DNA of 64,000 nucleotides from Erodium maritimum (lineage: Eukaryota; Streptophyta; Magnoliopsida; Geraniales; Geraniaceae): positions 19,099,432 through 19,163,431 of the forward strand of contig OY997592.1 of the NCBI GenBank assembly GCA_963921825.1, read 5' to 3'. Position 1 is the first letter of the stretch. Every line of letters begins with the position of its first letter. Below are positions 11,494 to 24,123 of this stretch, in pieces. A model generated the notes under the pieces. That model saw only the letters and a program-made list of their open reading frames with translations. It made no database searches and was not told the origin of the DNA. Made by a program: the position numbers and the translations under genes.

Positions 11494-13181
11494 TGTTAGT
11501 CTTAGTGCCCGTAGTTCAATCCTAAATGTCCAAATGTATATATCATCGTTAGCAATAAAATTAAAGCGGCTTTATATTACTTATGTGTTGGAGTAATATA
11601 TCGATGTGTGCTCTGATCTATGCCCACCATGCGAATAGAACCATAGATCGAGATAGATCACACTCGATGGGTCCCTAGTCAACAAAGCTTCACTAGAAGC
11701 GACTAGTATGAAAGATGGCTCTTTATGGCTTACGTTCTGTTAGTCATTGGAATGAGATTCCGGAGTCTGATCATAGATATCATGTGGGACATGATATTGG
11801 ACGACCCGCCCTGAATATGTGCCATAGATTAAGTCATGAACATATTCAGTGTTGTAGCTTGTCATGTATCCTTAGACCAAGGAGTCTTTGTGATCGCTAT
11901 GTAGTCAACAATTGAGTTTGACCTGAGCCTAATGTTGTCCGTAACAGGGCTTCCATAACGGCCAGGATTGGCTTGGGGACGGGCTACATGAGTGACACGA
12001 AAGACGGCTAAGGGATTTATCCCTCATACTAAGGTATGGGAAAGATATCGGTTCTCGGCCACTTGATCGAGAGTGACTGGAAGAATAGCATGGCCATGCA
12101 CATGATACTGGGTATCATATCTTCAGTCATCTCACATATCAAGGAACGGTGATTGAGAATAATAAGGATGACGGCTCTATGCCTTATCTCAATCAGGATA
12201 TCGGAGATAAAAGGATAATGACAGGGACGACGGAAAGGTTAGAATCGACAGGGTCGATTCGTTATGTAGTGTCAGGCAATACTAAAGTCTCGTTAGTTGC
12301 CACTTAAATAGGATCAAGTAAAATGGGATTTTACGTTGATCTATTGACATGCATAAACCTAAGGGTCACACCGGAGGATGAAACTCATTGACACATTTAT
12401 GGAGAATGGCCAAAAGGGAGTTGTCTCGGGACATGACCAAAACTGGGTTTTGGGTCATGTGCCCGTAAGTGAATAGGACTTTACGGATCGAGACAAGGCT
12501 TGGAGTCTTGGGATTGATTGCGTCGGATAATGTTGGACATTTCCGGTATGGAAGGCTTGGAGGCGATGAGCGAATCACGGGACCTCGTTGGAAATGGCCA
12601 CGGGCCATGTTCCAAGAGGCCCATGAAAGGCCCATGCAACCAAGGCCCATGGAACTAATTAATCAAGTCTTGATTAATTAGTACTAAGTAAGCAAGACAA
12701 GGATTAAGGTGTTGGTGATTCACCACCTAACCCAATCTTGTCTTGTCATACTTTGTCCTATTTATTCCTTACTTGACACCATACTTGTCCCATGCCTTTA
12801 GTTGGACAAGTATGGGTTTTGTTATGTTTAAGTCATCTTTTTTCAACATAACAAACACAAGACAAGAATAGGAAACACAACTTCTCTCTCCCTTCCCTTG
12901 CAATTTCGGGTTTGGCAAGCTCCCACCTCCAGTTTTGTGTTCTTGAGTCCTCAAAGAGAAGAACTACGTGGCTTTGATTCCCATGTGGATACGTAGGCGT
13001 CTTGGAGACTCAAGCCAATCATTCGTTACCCGGTGTTCTTGTTTTGGTAAGAACTAGTGCTGAATTTTTCTCTTGTGAATCCATTCTTTGTTAGTTGTTT
13101 CATGGTTTTAATCGTCTCTTGGTTTTCCTTGATTTTCCTCTGCGAGTTGGTTCATCTCCAACCCTACCTCGAGACCCAACA
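11494..13181 (+). repeat. Copia-1 second LTR
   Basis: This 1688-bp LTR has the same ends as the one at 4721. Instead of flanking DNA it is followed by a second primer-binding site and leader, so it serves both as the 3' LTR of the first unit and as the 5' LTR of a second, truncated unit. Confidence 0.95.
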
Positions 13182-14302
13182 GTGGTATCAGAGCCGTGCT
13201 ACCTTCGGGATTCACAAGACGGTGTTCAAAGTTTCGGTTTTGCTTGAAAGTTTCGTTTTTGGCGTGTTGTTTTGCTAAATTGTTTGATAACATGTTTTAA
13301 ATACTTGTTTATGGATTTAATGCATGTAAAATGAAATTTTGAAAATTATTTCAAATCTAGAAATTTTGAAAAAAATTTGATTTTTCGGGTCTCGGGAGCG
13401 GGACTCTCGGGGAGCCGAAACCGGGACCGAACGGGGCTCCGTTGGACGGAGCTAGGCCAAGCATGACCTTTGGATGGTTGATATGCCAAGGCTAAACCGT
13501 TTTGTTAGTTATGACGAGTTTGGAACCGTCATGACGAACTCGAAGATCAAATGTTCAAAAGTTTCATTTTTGAACGGTTTCGATAAACCGAGAATCAAAA
13601 AATTTCGAAACTTGGCTATTAATTAAAACCGGAAAATCACATGATGTTTGATAACATGCTTGTTTGATAACACGATGTGTGATGTGATGTTGGCATGGTG
13701 TACATAATAGCCCCGAGCTCAATTTAATTATTTATCGCTTTTCACGGCCTGCGAGCCGTTAGTGTTAGCGTGTAATTATTCTTTTGAAGGTGTGGTCGTC
13801 GAACCACTTGTTTGTAATATTTATTTATTCCCGACCTGCGAGTCGTGTATTAAATTGTAATATTTTACTCAAGACGAAGAAAGGGCGAAAAGGTCATTTG
13901 GTGGCTTTTCGGGTGTTGACATCGGCTTGGAGTCGGTGGAGCTCAAGAAGCTAGTGGGAGTTAGTTTAGGGGGCTATTATGTGCACATTTATCGCTTTAT
14001 GCTTGGTTTAGTTTATGCATGATTAATTCTATGTGTTTTAGAATTGCATGCTTAACTTTATTTACCGAGCATATCACCTCACATGCAAAGATAAAATTGG
14101 AATTTTAATCCTTGTGTGTGAGCCCTTAGAATCGTCATTACATTGGATGTAGTTGACGGGTTCAAAGGAAGAATTACATTGGATGTAATTTGAGGCATCA
14201 TTGCATTTGGAATGTAGTTGATGTGCTCATCGCATCTAGGATGTGCCAAAGTTTTGAACACAACTGGACAAGTAAAAGCGGGTCATGTCCGATACCTCCC
14301 AA
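13182..14302 (+). repeat. second, truncated Copia-1 internal region
   Basis: Bases 13182-14302 repeat 6409-7528 with only a few differences, starting with the primer site. The copy stops at ...GATACCTCCCAA (14302), where the first copy goes on to gag; DUF4283 sequence follows. There is no third LTR. Confidence 0.95.
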
Positions 14303-14990
14303 GAACTCGACTTACAAACCGTTCACCTTCCATAGCTGAAGCATAAGCCCATAGAATACATTCTGGTCGAGACGTCCCACGCCCGCGACCTTCCCCGCGA
14401 GAGGGAAACAATATCGACTATTCACAGCGGCCGGAATAGCCTCTGCCGGGATCTCCAGGATGTCATCATCATTCTCCTAGTCTGGTACCACCGATCTCGT
14501 CCCCGACGACGACTCAGAATGAGATAGGGAAGCCTTCTCCGGATCTAGACCCACATGCATATTCCAGGCCGGAGACAGCTTTAAAGAAGTCATCTCCAGA
14601 CCTCGGGGACGCGATGTGGCCCTCCCGGTCTCTGCATGTGACGGGCGAAGGTTTGGACATGTCGGTGCTTGGCCTCTCGCCGAGACATGGGGTCGGTCCA
14701 AAAATTACATGTACTCTGTTGTACCCCCCGAGTACGTGTGGTGGGTGCATTGAGATATAGAAGGAGAGGAAGGAGCGGTTAGCGTTGAAACTAGATTGGA
14801 AATATGTGGGTGGGAATTATCGGGGAAAACGGGTGGGGCGGCAGGGTGGAATCCACGGTGGAGGTGACCGACATCGATAGGTGGTAGATGTGCATAGAGG
14901 GAGACTGGTAGTGGTGGAGGAAATCTTAGTGACGACGCCTACACAAAAAATGGAGGGGGGGAGAGGCTTTTGCAACCTTAGAGATAACGG
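14303..14990 (-). pseudogene. DUF4283 fragment, N-terminal part
   Basis: Read leftward, the minus strand gives EIPAEAIPAAVNSRYC then FPLAGKVAGVGRLDQNV and FYGLMLQLWKV, the start of a DUF4283 domain (LVGR...LW pattern), then a stop and the Copia boundary. The 78-aa and 74-aa open frames upstream (14477-14750) are not recognisable protein; the segment up to about 14990 probably holds the old 5' untranslated region. Its continuation is plausibly the zinc-knuckle piece at 4186-4720. Confidence 0.6.
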
Positions 14991-15049
14991 TTTTCCCGTG
15001 TAAATGCATATTCAAAAATAAAATTAAGTTATTATGTATTGGACATAAG

Positions 15050-17120
15050 AGACATTAATGATAAAGGACTATGTATATAGCATTGATACATAATGGTTTA
15101 ATAATTCAAACCTTACATTTCTCTATTATCGTCATTTAGGGCACATGAATGAGAGACGTATAATCAAAAACTCTAATGAAATTTTAATTGAAGTGATGTT
15201 TTGAAATATGTGAATCTCATTCTATGAGAAAAACGACAAAGACACCTATTTATGAATATGTGTCTTTGTCATTTTTCCATTAAAACATCACTTGAGTTCA
15301 GACTAAGTGAAGTAACTAGTAGTTTATTAGGCCTTGTACATGTTGATGTATGTAGTCCTTTCAACTACAAGTACTAAAGAAGAAATCTCGTAATTTGTTA
15401 TCAATGGATAAGGTTGTATTTATTTAATGAAATTTGAATCTTTTGAAAATTTCAAATATGAAGTACGAGAAACATTTGGCCAAAAATATTAAAGTATTAC
15501 GATTTTATCGATATGGAAAATATTTAACCCAAGAGGCCAAAGATCATGTAAGTGATTGTGATAGAATTTCTCAATTGAATCCTCAAGGAACACCACAATC
15601 AAAAGGGTGTGTTTAGTTGAGGAATCAAACATTATTAGATAAGAATCGGTCAATGATAAATGCTGGTCTTTTAATCTCATTTTAGGGTTGTGCTCTAGAA
15701 ACCAAAACATTCATTTTGAACAAAGTTTCATCAAAGATGGTGGTGAAGACACCATATACATATGGATGGAAAGAATTCCAAGTTGTCTTTTCTTAAAGAT
15801 ATAGGGTTAAGACTTATAGTTCCAAATAAGTTAAGCACCAAAAAGTAAATAATTATCATATCACGCTATGTCCTATAGAAACTAAGGACATAACTTTTAT
15901 AATGCTATAGAGAAAAAAATATTTTAGTTACTCGAACTAGTACCATTTGGAAAGTACGTTTCAAAAGGAACTAGTGGGTATACAGTACGACCCCGAAGGA
16001 GACTCAAAAGGCCATAGAAGGGTGTTGTAGTTGTATGGAACTCTAAGATTATTTTTATAGTGGTATAGGGAGAAAAGTGTGTGTTGCTCGAAATGGTGTC
16101 ATTTGGAATGAAATGTGCATTTTCAAAGGAACCATGGGAGTACAGTACTACCCAAGGCAATTTAAAAGTCCATGGAATAGCATTCTGATTGTATGGAATT
16201 GTAATAGAATCAACAAGACAAGAAGGAACTTTGTAATGTACCATAAGATCAAAGATGTCAATAGGACAAAGTCAAACTCTACCAAATGGCTAGGAGACAT
16301 GGAAAGAAATCCAACCAACATAAATAATCAAATAAGGAGTTCGATTGACCTAACATATAGTTAGGAGCCATAGGGTGAAAATGGTAAGGAAAGGCTCAAG
16401 AAGACTGTGCATAATAAGCCAAAGCTACGTATACATGATTGTTCAAGCCAGAACACCATGGATTGAAACTCACACTCCTACACTAATTCATTTGTCCAAC
16501 GCTTCGGGAGTTATGTACATAATTGTATGTACATAGACACCCAAAAAAGACAAAATGGATAAAGGTAACATCCATAAGAAGGCTTAAGGTCATGGTGATG
16601 GTTTCACCAATAACCATATTCCAAGTCGTAAGAATTTTTCTTGTCCGAATTATAACACATTTGAATATCAAGACAACGTTTGTTAAACGAAACTTCCATT
16701 AAATGGACGTGTATGAGATACGACTTAATGTCTTAATCGGATTATGGATAGGTATGCAAGTTTAAAGGATCCAATCATGGATTCAATCAAGTGTTTCATA
16801 GAGTTAAAGGATTCTCGTTTTGATAAAGAAGTCAAAAGGTTTGATTTTTATCAAAAATAAGGATAAACCTTGTAAGTGACAAGGAGGTTAGTGGAGCACA
16901 ACTTTTGTACAATGTTGTATGTAAGGGACGTACTTCGAAATTGGAAATACTAAACCCAACTTCAAAGTTTTGAAGCACGATTAGGAAGTTATTTCGCAAT
17001 GAAAACTTGGGCATTGTCGCTTATGAATAAGCGTTAAGATCTATACGGATAGACGAAAAGTATGTTGACCCAAGTATGAGCTCTTGTATTGATAAGATAC
17101 CGATCAAGTTTAAGTGTGTT
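15050..17120 (+). pseudogene. very old Copia relic (integrase and RT)
   Basis: No frame is open for long, but switching frames recovers Copia landmarks in order. These are an integrase zinc region near 15130 (FRLGHMNERRI-like), KNIKVLRFYRYGKYLTQE at about 15480-15535, PQGTPQSKGCV then RNQTLLDKNRSMINAG (15580-15670), and a C-terminal integrase stretch to about 16170. RT pieces lie near 16670 (KTTFVKRNFH...MDVYE) and 16850-17070 (KIRINLVSDKEVSGAQ, ENLGIVAYE). The order matches Copia-1, but there are many more stops and indels, so the relic is much older. I see no LTRs. Confidence 0.7.
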
Positions 17121-17280
17121 ATACTAAACTCGATACATCGTATGCTTGGAGTGTTACGATTAGGTACTAATCAGAACATGATGAAAGTCACCGTACCTTC
17201 GTCCCTACGGGCATTCCTTGATCTGACGTCCCACCTAGTCCCGAATAAAGCAATTATAAGGTAAATATTCATATGAGAGG

Positions 17281-18030
17281 CTAAGTAGTACCATACCTCA
17301 AAGTCCACCTCCCTGGCCAGACTTGGCCCTGTAGCAAGTGTTTCACCTCCAACCGTACTCGAATTCCCATGAAGTCACCCCAAATCATTCCTCCCTCATC
17401 ATCCTCCACCACCAGGAAAGTTCTCAAGCTATCCCTGGCCTGGAAAACCCACCCCTCGCTTCCAAGCACCCAACGGAAAGTTGGTAACCCTTACTCACAC
17501 CGAGAAGTGGGTGAAGGTGATGTCATGTACCCGCATGTGTGGCTAGAGGTATGTGATCACCACCAGGGATCAACGGAATTCCCAGGGCTCTCCGCTAGAA
17601 TCCTCGCCTTTTCCTTAGTCGCCCAGAAAAATAAGGCCACCACACCTCCTTCTAAAAGACATGATACAAACGCCAGGATTCTCCATAATTTCGAGAACCA
17701 ATCAACGAGATGTTTTCAATGGAAAGACCTCAGAGTCAACACCCTCTTAGCCAGAGCATACGCAATGTTTACTCATCGACCGCATACCTCCGTCAGAGGA
17801 ACCACCACCTCCTACATTTCCAGACCCCCCATTGGCTGCCTAGCCCTACCATTTCCTCTGGTGGGTCATGGGGACCCTGTTCGTGGCCTTGCATGTCAGC
17901 CTCCTCTATTTGTTGCACACCGCCGGATCCACCAACCCTCCCCGTGGGACTTCCATCGGTCGTGTGACATGTTGAAGCTCTTTTGGGTCCCTGAACGTGG
18001 AAGAGGCGACGTTAGATCTTACTGATGAAG
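17281..18030 (-). pseudogene. DUF4283 fragment
   Basis: Read leftward, the clearest piece is LGSEGWVFQARDS followed by VVEDDEGGMIWGDFMGIRV and RLEVKHLLQG. This is the second half of DUF4283, just ahead of where the zinc knuckle should be. The knuckle is absent: the sequence meets the old Copia relic at about 17280. Upstream the frame is broken. The 218-aa plus-strand frame across this region (17369-18025) is its antisense shadow. Confidence 0.55.
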
Positions 18031-21000
18031 TCCTTCCACTAGCCACCCGAAGTTCTATAGCGTCGTCCTCGACGTAAACTAGAAGACATGTTCCCCTCCG
18101 TGCCTCGCCGCCTCGGATGCAAACGAGCCGCTACTGTGGACCACTGTCTTGAATCCATATCTAACGAAACAGATTAATATATTACTAATGCGATAAATTT
18201 AGTTTGATCAGGTAAAGACTTTTTTGCGAACAATGTTGGAGAATACGGGGTATCTTATTATAAATATCCCATGGACGAATTATAGTATGATCGTATACAT
18301 CGAAATATATATTCTTTAGATATTTATAATATTTTATAACACTTTCAAAATATGAAATATCCACAACATGATTTGTAATAAGTAGAGATTTATTCTAAAA
18401 GGTTATTTGTTAGGCACAGGCGCTTCGTCGTCGTATCTCCCGACACCGGTTCGGTCCTTCTCCGTTGTAATGAAGCCGCACTACCCCCATCCCTCACTCC
18501 CCACTCCTCCGCCCGCATTCACCACGTCGATTACATCATAATCACCCTCCCCACCTCGTTTACCGCCCCCACTGTCCCGATCCCCTTCGCAAGTCCTCAG
18601 GGGAAGCCACCAAGACCGTCGCCCCCTGCTCAGCACCTGCTGCCTCTGAAACCGTCGTTATTGTTTTCCCCTCCTTGGCCTCCTCCGAGGCCTCCTCCTC
18701 GATCTCTGATCGATTGGTTATGGTTTACTTTATCCATTATGTTCTGTTTTGCAAGGTTAATGATCAATGAACGACGATTCAGGGTTTTTTCCCAAGGAGT
18801 CAAGGACTTTTACCGAGAGGAATCCCTGATTCACATCTACCATCGTCGATATGCTACCATCGACGATTCAGCCACACCTTGAGCAGTCTTCATCAGTTTC
18901 GCAATCAATCTTGCCAGTTAATTTGTAGATTAAGATTCATAAACTGTACTGCTTTCAACTACTTTTTCAAAACGAGAGCCTTGCTCCCGAGTTTGTTAAG
19001 AGAACTGTGAACAAAGTTTTGTTACTTCGTTCTGTCTGTTCTTTAGTGGTCAGAAAATCTTCCTAAGGCACTACAATATATTCTGAATTCTGATCATTAA
19101 TGAAGATTCTTTCGCTAAAAAAAAGTGGAGATTTATTCTTTTTATGTAATATTAATATTCTAGATTTTATTTTTCATTACTAGACAAAATCGTAATGCCC
19201 TCTTTTGGTGGAAAAACTAACTCGGCCATGGACTCTAGAAACAAATTTGTAGAGCAAGGAACAATTCATTGGAACTAAAGCTTTGGCTCAATGTACAAAC
19301 AGTTGGCACTTGGGGTTGAAGTAATACAAAACCAGGTAGAGGTGGATAAACGGTGTTAGACTCTCTCCTGCATTATCCCACCTCCAAGTATTGGAGATGT
19401 TGGGAGAGAGTCAGAAATGTGTGCTTATTACAGGAATCGGATGGTGGGAATGCAAGGCTTGAGCCTGGGCCTGAACTCGTACCAGGGGACCATGTTCGCT
19501 GCTTGCTTTCTTTCTCACCACTGCTTTTAATGCCTCCAACCCATCGCTTCTTGGGCTTGGAGGGAGTGGGAGGCTTTTTGGTGCCGGAGAAAACCCATTG
19601 CCTCACCGGTCGGAAAAGGATTCGGAGCTATAGTAATACAAATGAGTGCATCCTCTGTAAGTACAGTATAACTAAACATGAGCTGAAGGAGACCAGTTTT
19701 AATCAACGAGTTTGGTACAGACGCGCTATTTTGATCCTATAAAATGCATTCACTAAAGCACGTGCGTTGAAATTCTTTTATTAACAGATCATTGTAACTT
19801 CCATTCAAATTTAGGACACAGGTACAGTTTGGTGCGCTGCGTAGATGTCAAGCGTGTACATACTCGATTTTCCTTGATAGTTTTTTTTTTTCAATTTTTA
19901 ATGTGTAAACCAAATTCTGTTATGAGAACCAACATGAAGACAAGTAAAAACCGTACACCAATTCAGATTCTACCCACCCGGTCAACCCGGCCTACCCGGC
20001 CTTAGTGGGTTTGTTCGCATGAGTTATAAGGACGGCCCGGGTTCAGAAATACCAAATCCGGAGTAAGCGGTCCGGGTAGCGGGTTCGTGACATGGTTTCC
20101 TACTTATCCCGGACCACCCGGATATGGTACAAGTGCAAGGCCAAATGCCACACTCTTACAATTTTAATTACTTTTATAAATGAAGATGAAGATTGATGGC
20201 TTGAGTTTTTGAAGATGATTACCAATTTTGTAATAGAACATCAGTTTTGTGTTGAGTTGAACTCATCTTTTGTAACTATAATTTGTTTTGGGTCAATTTG
20301 AACTCCCTATTTGACGTTTGTAATCCTTGAACCTCTGATAAAATTTCAATGGGGTATAGAGTTTTATCATCATTAAGAAGTGACCAAATTGAAAGCTTCT
20401 AAACACTCTTTGTTGACTTTTTAATGGTGTTTGGAAAATGAAAAAAATATTAGAAAGTATATGTGCTACTACTTGCAGTTAATGTGATTAACTGTTAACA
20501 AATTCGGATGGGTTGGTCCAATCCGGTGAACCGGCCCATAATCCGGACGGGCGGGTTCAAAGGTCCCTTTTTGGGACTGGGACTGGGGCCGGGAGTGGGT
20601 TAAATTTTTTGAATCCGGTCACTCTGGGTCGGTTCAAAAATTTGGCCACGGGGCCGGGGATCGGCCCATGGACACCCTTAACTTAGAGTATGTGAGGAGA
20701 TCAACTGATCTTGATGTCGAGTGTCACTGAAGAGCGATATCAAGATAGGCGTTCCCCGGGATACTGATGTCAATGTCCCCTCTATTGTATCTAATTTATG
20801 CTTGTCACTTCCACGACACTTCTTTTATGTGCCTAAAATCTAAATATGTCATTACTTCTTCTTTTTCTTGCCCTCATAACCCTCTTTGCTAATGGTTGCA
20901 ATGGTGTCCTACCTTCGTCGACAGAACCCTCGACACATCCGTAGCTCTAGCCAAGCCAATCAAGTCGGAGCAAGGGGACGTGCTCCTTTCCGAGCCCACC

Positions 21001-21205
21001 ATCCCCGCCCTCATCGACGAACTCGAGAAGCTTCGAAAATCCTATATGTTGACGTACATGAAGAGTGAAACCTATCCCTCAATAATTTTCAAGTCGGGAT
21101 AAGAATATGAAATCTAGTGAGACCAAACATAGTAGGACGGAAACGAGAGATACTTAGGTTTAAGGTTGAATTTAAGATTAATAGGTTCAATGTAAGGTTA
21201 AAATT
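18031..21205. other. no identifiable gene; GC-rich repeat-like blocks
   Basis: I find no protein I recognise in these 3.2 kb. Short frames at 18661-18882, 19353-19742 and 20896-21102 match no family I know. Two GC-rich blocks full of CCCGG and GGGCCGGG runs (about 19965-20145 and 20490-20690), the second ending GGCCCATGGACACCCTT, resemble the ends of plant hAT-type MITEs, but I could not pair terminal inverted repeats. The rest is AT-rich. Confidence 0.5.
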
Positions 21206-22716
21206 GGCCCCTACAAGATTCTTGCCAAAGTGCTCTCTAATCGCTTCCGGCAAGTTCTAAATGATGTTATTAGTGACTCTCAGTCAGGTTTTGTTGCAGG
21301 TAGACAGTTAGTCGATGGGGTTCTGATCGCTTCAGAGGTTATTGATTCGGTCCGGCACTATGGTGAGGAAGTGATTGTTCTCAAACTTGATTTTGAGAAG
21401 GCCTTTGACAAGGTGATTTGGGACTATATAGAAGAGGTGTTGGTTGCTATGGACTTCGGGCAGAAATGGTGTTCTTGGATGACTTCTTGCTTTAGGGCCT
21501 CTATAGCTGTTCTTGTGAATGGCTCCCCTAGTCATGATTTTCCTATACTTAATGGGATCAGGCAGGGTAGCCCCTTTTCCCCTTTTATCTTCTTGATTGA
21601 TGCAGAGGGGTTGCACCAGGTTCTTGAGGAAGGAATCAGGTTGGGGGAATTCTCTGGGGTGCAGATAGGCTCTTCAGGACCTATTATATCTCACTTACAA
21701 TTCGCTGACGACACCCTGCTTTTTGTTAGAGGTTCAGTGGCTGATCTTTTGAGGCTTAAGAGCACTCTTCTCACTATCGAGTTCAGCTTGGGGCTTAAAA
21801 TTAACTTTGACAAGTCCACTACAATTATTCTTAACGCTATATCCCTCATCACTGCCTCTTTTGGTTCGTCTTTGGGTTGCTTGGTAGGATCGCTTCCTAT
21901 CAAGTATCTTGTTTTTCACGTGGGAGCAAACCCGAGACGCGTCTCCTTTTGGGATCCAGTAGTGCAAAAATTCAAAGCCTCCCTTGCTTTTGGAAGACTA
22001 AGGACCTCTCCATGTCTGGAAGGTTAGTTTTGATTAAATCCACTCTTTCTGCACTGCATATCTTCTTTATGTCCTTATTCAGGGCCCCTAAGGGTGTCAT
22101 TCGGGAATTGGAAGCCTGGAGACGACGAATCTTATGGCATAATAGGGCTCGGTTTTGGGTATTTTGCAAAGTCTGTTGGTCTACAGTCTGTAGAACCAAG
22201 ATCGAAGGTGGTCTAGGTATTCGGGGTCTGGAGAGGATAAATAATAGCTTGTTGGTTATGTGGTTCTGGCGATTTGCCTCTGAGAATGACTCTCTTTGGA
22301 AGAGGGTGTTATGTGCGAAGTTTGGTTGGGATTTGGCTGAATGGGACCTCACTGCTCTAGACAAACCTGGCTCGTCTTTCTTATTCGGTCATATAATGGC
22401 ACTTTCAGAGGTTCAGTCTTTCAGGAATCTTTTTGGGAACCAGAGTTTACATTGGAGGCTTGGATGTGGAGATCGCATTCGTTTCTAGAAGGATGTTTGG
22501 GTTGGTGCAGTGGCCCTTCGTTATCGCTTTCTCCGGCTTTACCTTATTTGTACGGGTAAATGGTGGCGTATTGGTGAGATGTGGTATGCTGGTTCTTGGC
22601 ACATTGATTATCGTCGTTCCTTCCTCTTCACTTATGAGTGGGACGACTAGGCTTTGCTCATGGAGCTTTTGAGTTCGGTATGTGTTCGGTCGGATTCATC
22701 AGATCGGGTCGTTTGG
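21206..22716 (+). pseudogene. LINE-1 reverse transcriptase, 5' part
   Basis: This is a 5'-truncated plant LINE. The frame from about 21230 reads through the non-LTR RT domain: SDSQSGFVAGRQLVDG, VLKLDFEKAFDKV, GIRQGSPFSPFIF and the catalytic HLQFADDTLLF. The frame shifts near 21870 and continues to about 22488 with GRLVLIKSTLSALHIFFMS and KIEGGLGIRGLERIN, then a stop and DRVVW at the solo LTR boundary. The endonuclease and ORF1 are missing. The remainder, with the zinc-binding zf-RVT region, resumes at 26890 beyond the LTR. The codon for W in DRVVW lies in the 5-base target duplication, so the LTR landed inside this LINE. Confidence 0.9.
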
Positions 22717-23582
22717 TGTAAGAACCGCCCACGGGCGACCCCGGTCGAACCGGTGAATTTTGACGGAAGTTGACTTTCTGCTGGAAAAGTCAACCGATGA
22801 CTCCGGGAGTCATTCGGGACCCTTCCGGAACCCAAAAACCTTAGCCTTTGTTACGGTTAGTTTAGTTGGGTCGTTTCCTTTCAAACGACTGTGTTTGCGA
22901 AAAAGTCAACCTGGGGTCAAACTAAGCCTAATTAAAGACTAAACCGAATTAAATTAATTGAGCTGGAGATATTTTGGGTAGAGGTGGACCCACATGGACA
23001 TGTTTCCATGATAGCTTGGAGGAGAAGAAATGGGTCTAGAAAGACTCATTTGCCCTTGTATGTGCCAAAAGTGAAGGAAAGGAGCTAGGGGCATTTTGGT
23101 CCATTCTCAAATAGGTTAAAGGGACAAGAGAGAGCATATTTCAGCCCAATTGCTAGTGCTGGCCGAAATTACCAAGAGAGGAGAGAGAGAGTGGGACACC
23201 ATTGAAGCTTGAAGAAGAAGAAAGGAGAAAAGGGAGAGTTTTGACTTGGTTTTCACCTCAAAACTTCTCAAAAACATCATTTTCTTCCTCCTTTCTCCAT
23301 TCCTAAGGTAAAACTTCAAACCGATTTCGTAGGTTTGATAGAGAAAATCTTGAAGTAGTTGGGTTTGAGGTTATTATGGTTTAGATGACGGTTTTGTGAA
23401 GAAAGGTGAAGGTTTTGATAGAAACCTTGTAGGTTTGGTTGATTTTGAGGAGATCCAACTTGGGTATTGAAGTACTGAAGTTATTGGGTCTGTTTTGGAG
23501 GTTTGGGAGGTCATCAATGGAGTTTGGAGGTGGAAAATTCATGGAAACGAGGTTGAGGGAGGAAGAAGAAGGTGCCTGCCTA

Positions 23583-23830
23583 GAATGGCACGGAATGCCG
23601 CACGGACTGGGCCTGATACCGGGCCGGAGTGCCGCACGGACCGGGCATGATACCGGGCCGGAGTGCCGCACGGACCGGGCCAGGTACCGAGCCGGTGTGC
23701 CGCACGGACCGTGCCAGGTACCGGGCCGGTGTGCCGCACGGACCGTGCCAGGTACCGGGCCGGTGTGCCACACGGACCGGGCCAGGTACCGGGCCGGTGT
23801 GTCGCACGGGCCGGGTATCGGGCCTGTGGG
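23583..23830 (+). repeat. 34-bp GC-rich tandem repeat
   Basis: About seven copies of a 34-bp unit (GTGCCGCACGGACCGGGC plus AGGTACCGGGCCG) are arrayed inside the solo LTR. Three frames on each strand stay open through them, giving Arg/Gly/Pro-rich translations that are not proteins. Confidence 0.9.
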
Positions 23831-24123
23831 CCGCCCGGAATGAGCCTTGTTCCGGCCCAATTTTCCCTGCGGTCCATGTTTTGATTTTCGGGAGTAATTC
23901 GGTTATTTTCTCGTTAAACCGCATTTGAATTAGCATTAATTCTCGGATAGTTTTGTGATCTTAGACGTTGGACCCGAGCACGGCAGAGGAGGATGCTAGG
24001 CGTCTCGAGTTGACTAAGCGTTTGGATAGCGATCGATGTAAGGAAAAGTAGCGAATACCGGTTTAATTGCGGAAAGTTACTAGTATGCATATAGGTTACG
24101 ATCGAATGTTATAATTATAGAAT

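Noticed and set aside
17369..18025. 218-aa plus-strand frame
   Set aside because: It is antisense to a DUF4283 fragment readable on the minus strand, and has no domain.
18400..18890. Pro-rich plus-strand frames, considered as a glycosyltransferase piece
   Set aside because: The motifs do not match a UGT signature in order, and no donor-binding motif is present.
19353..19742. 129-aa plus-strand frame
   Set aside because: No family resemblance, and the antisense frame is also open over most of it.
19965..20690. hAT-type MITE
   Set aside because: The right end resembles one, but I could not find a matching left inverted end or an 8-bp duplication.
23381..23936. Long overlapping open frames on both strands (up to 159 aa), Arg/Pro/Gly-rich
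   Set aside because: They run through a 34-bp GC-rich tandem array inside a solo LTR; every frame stays open because the unit lacks stops.
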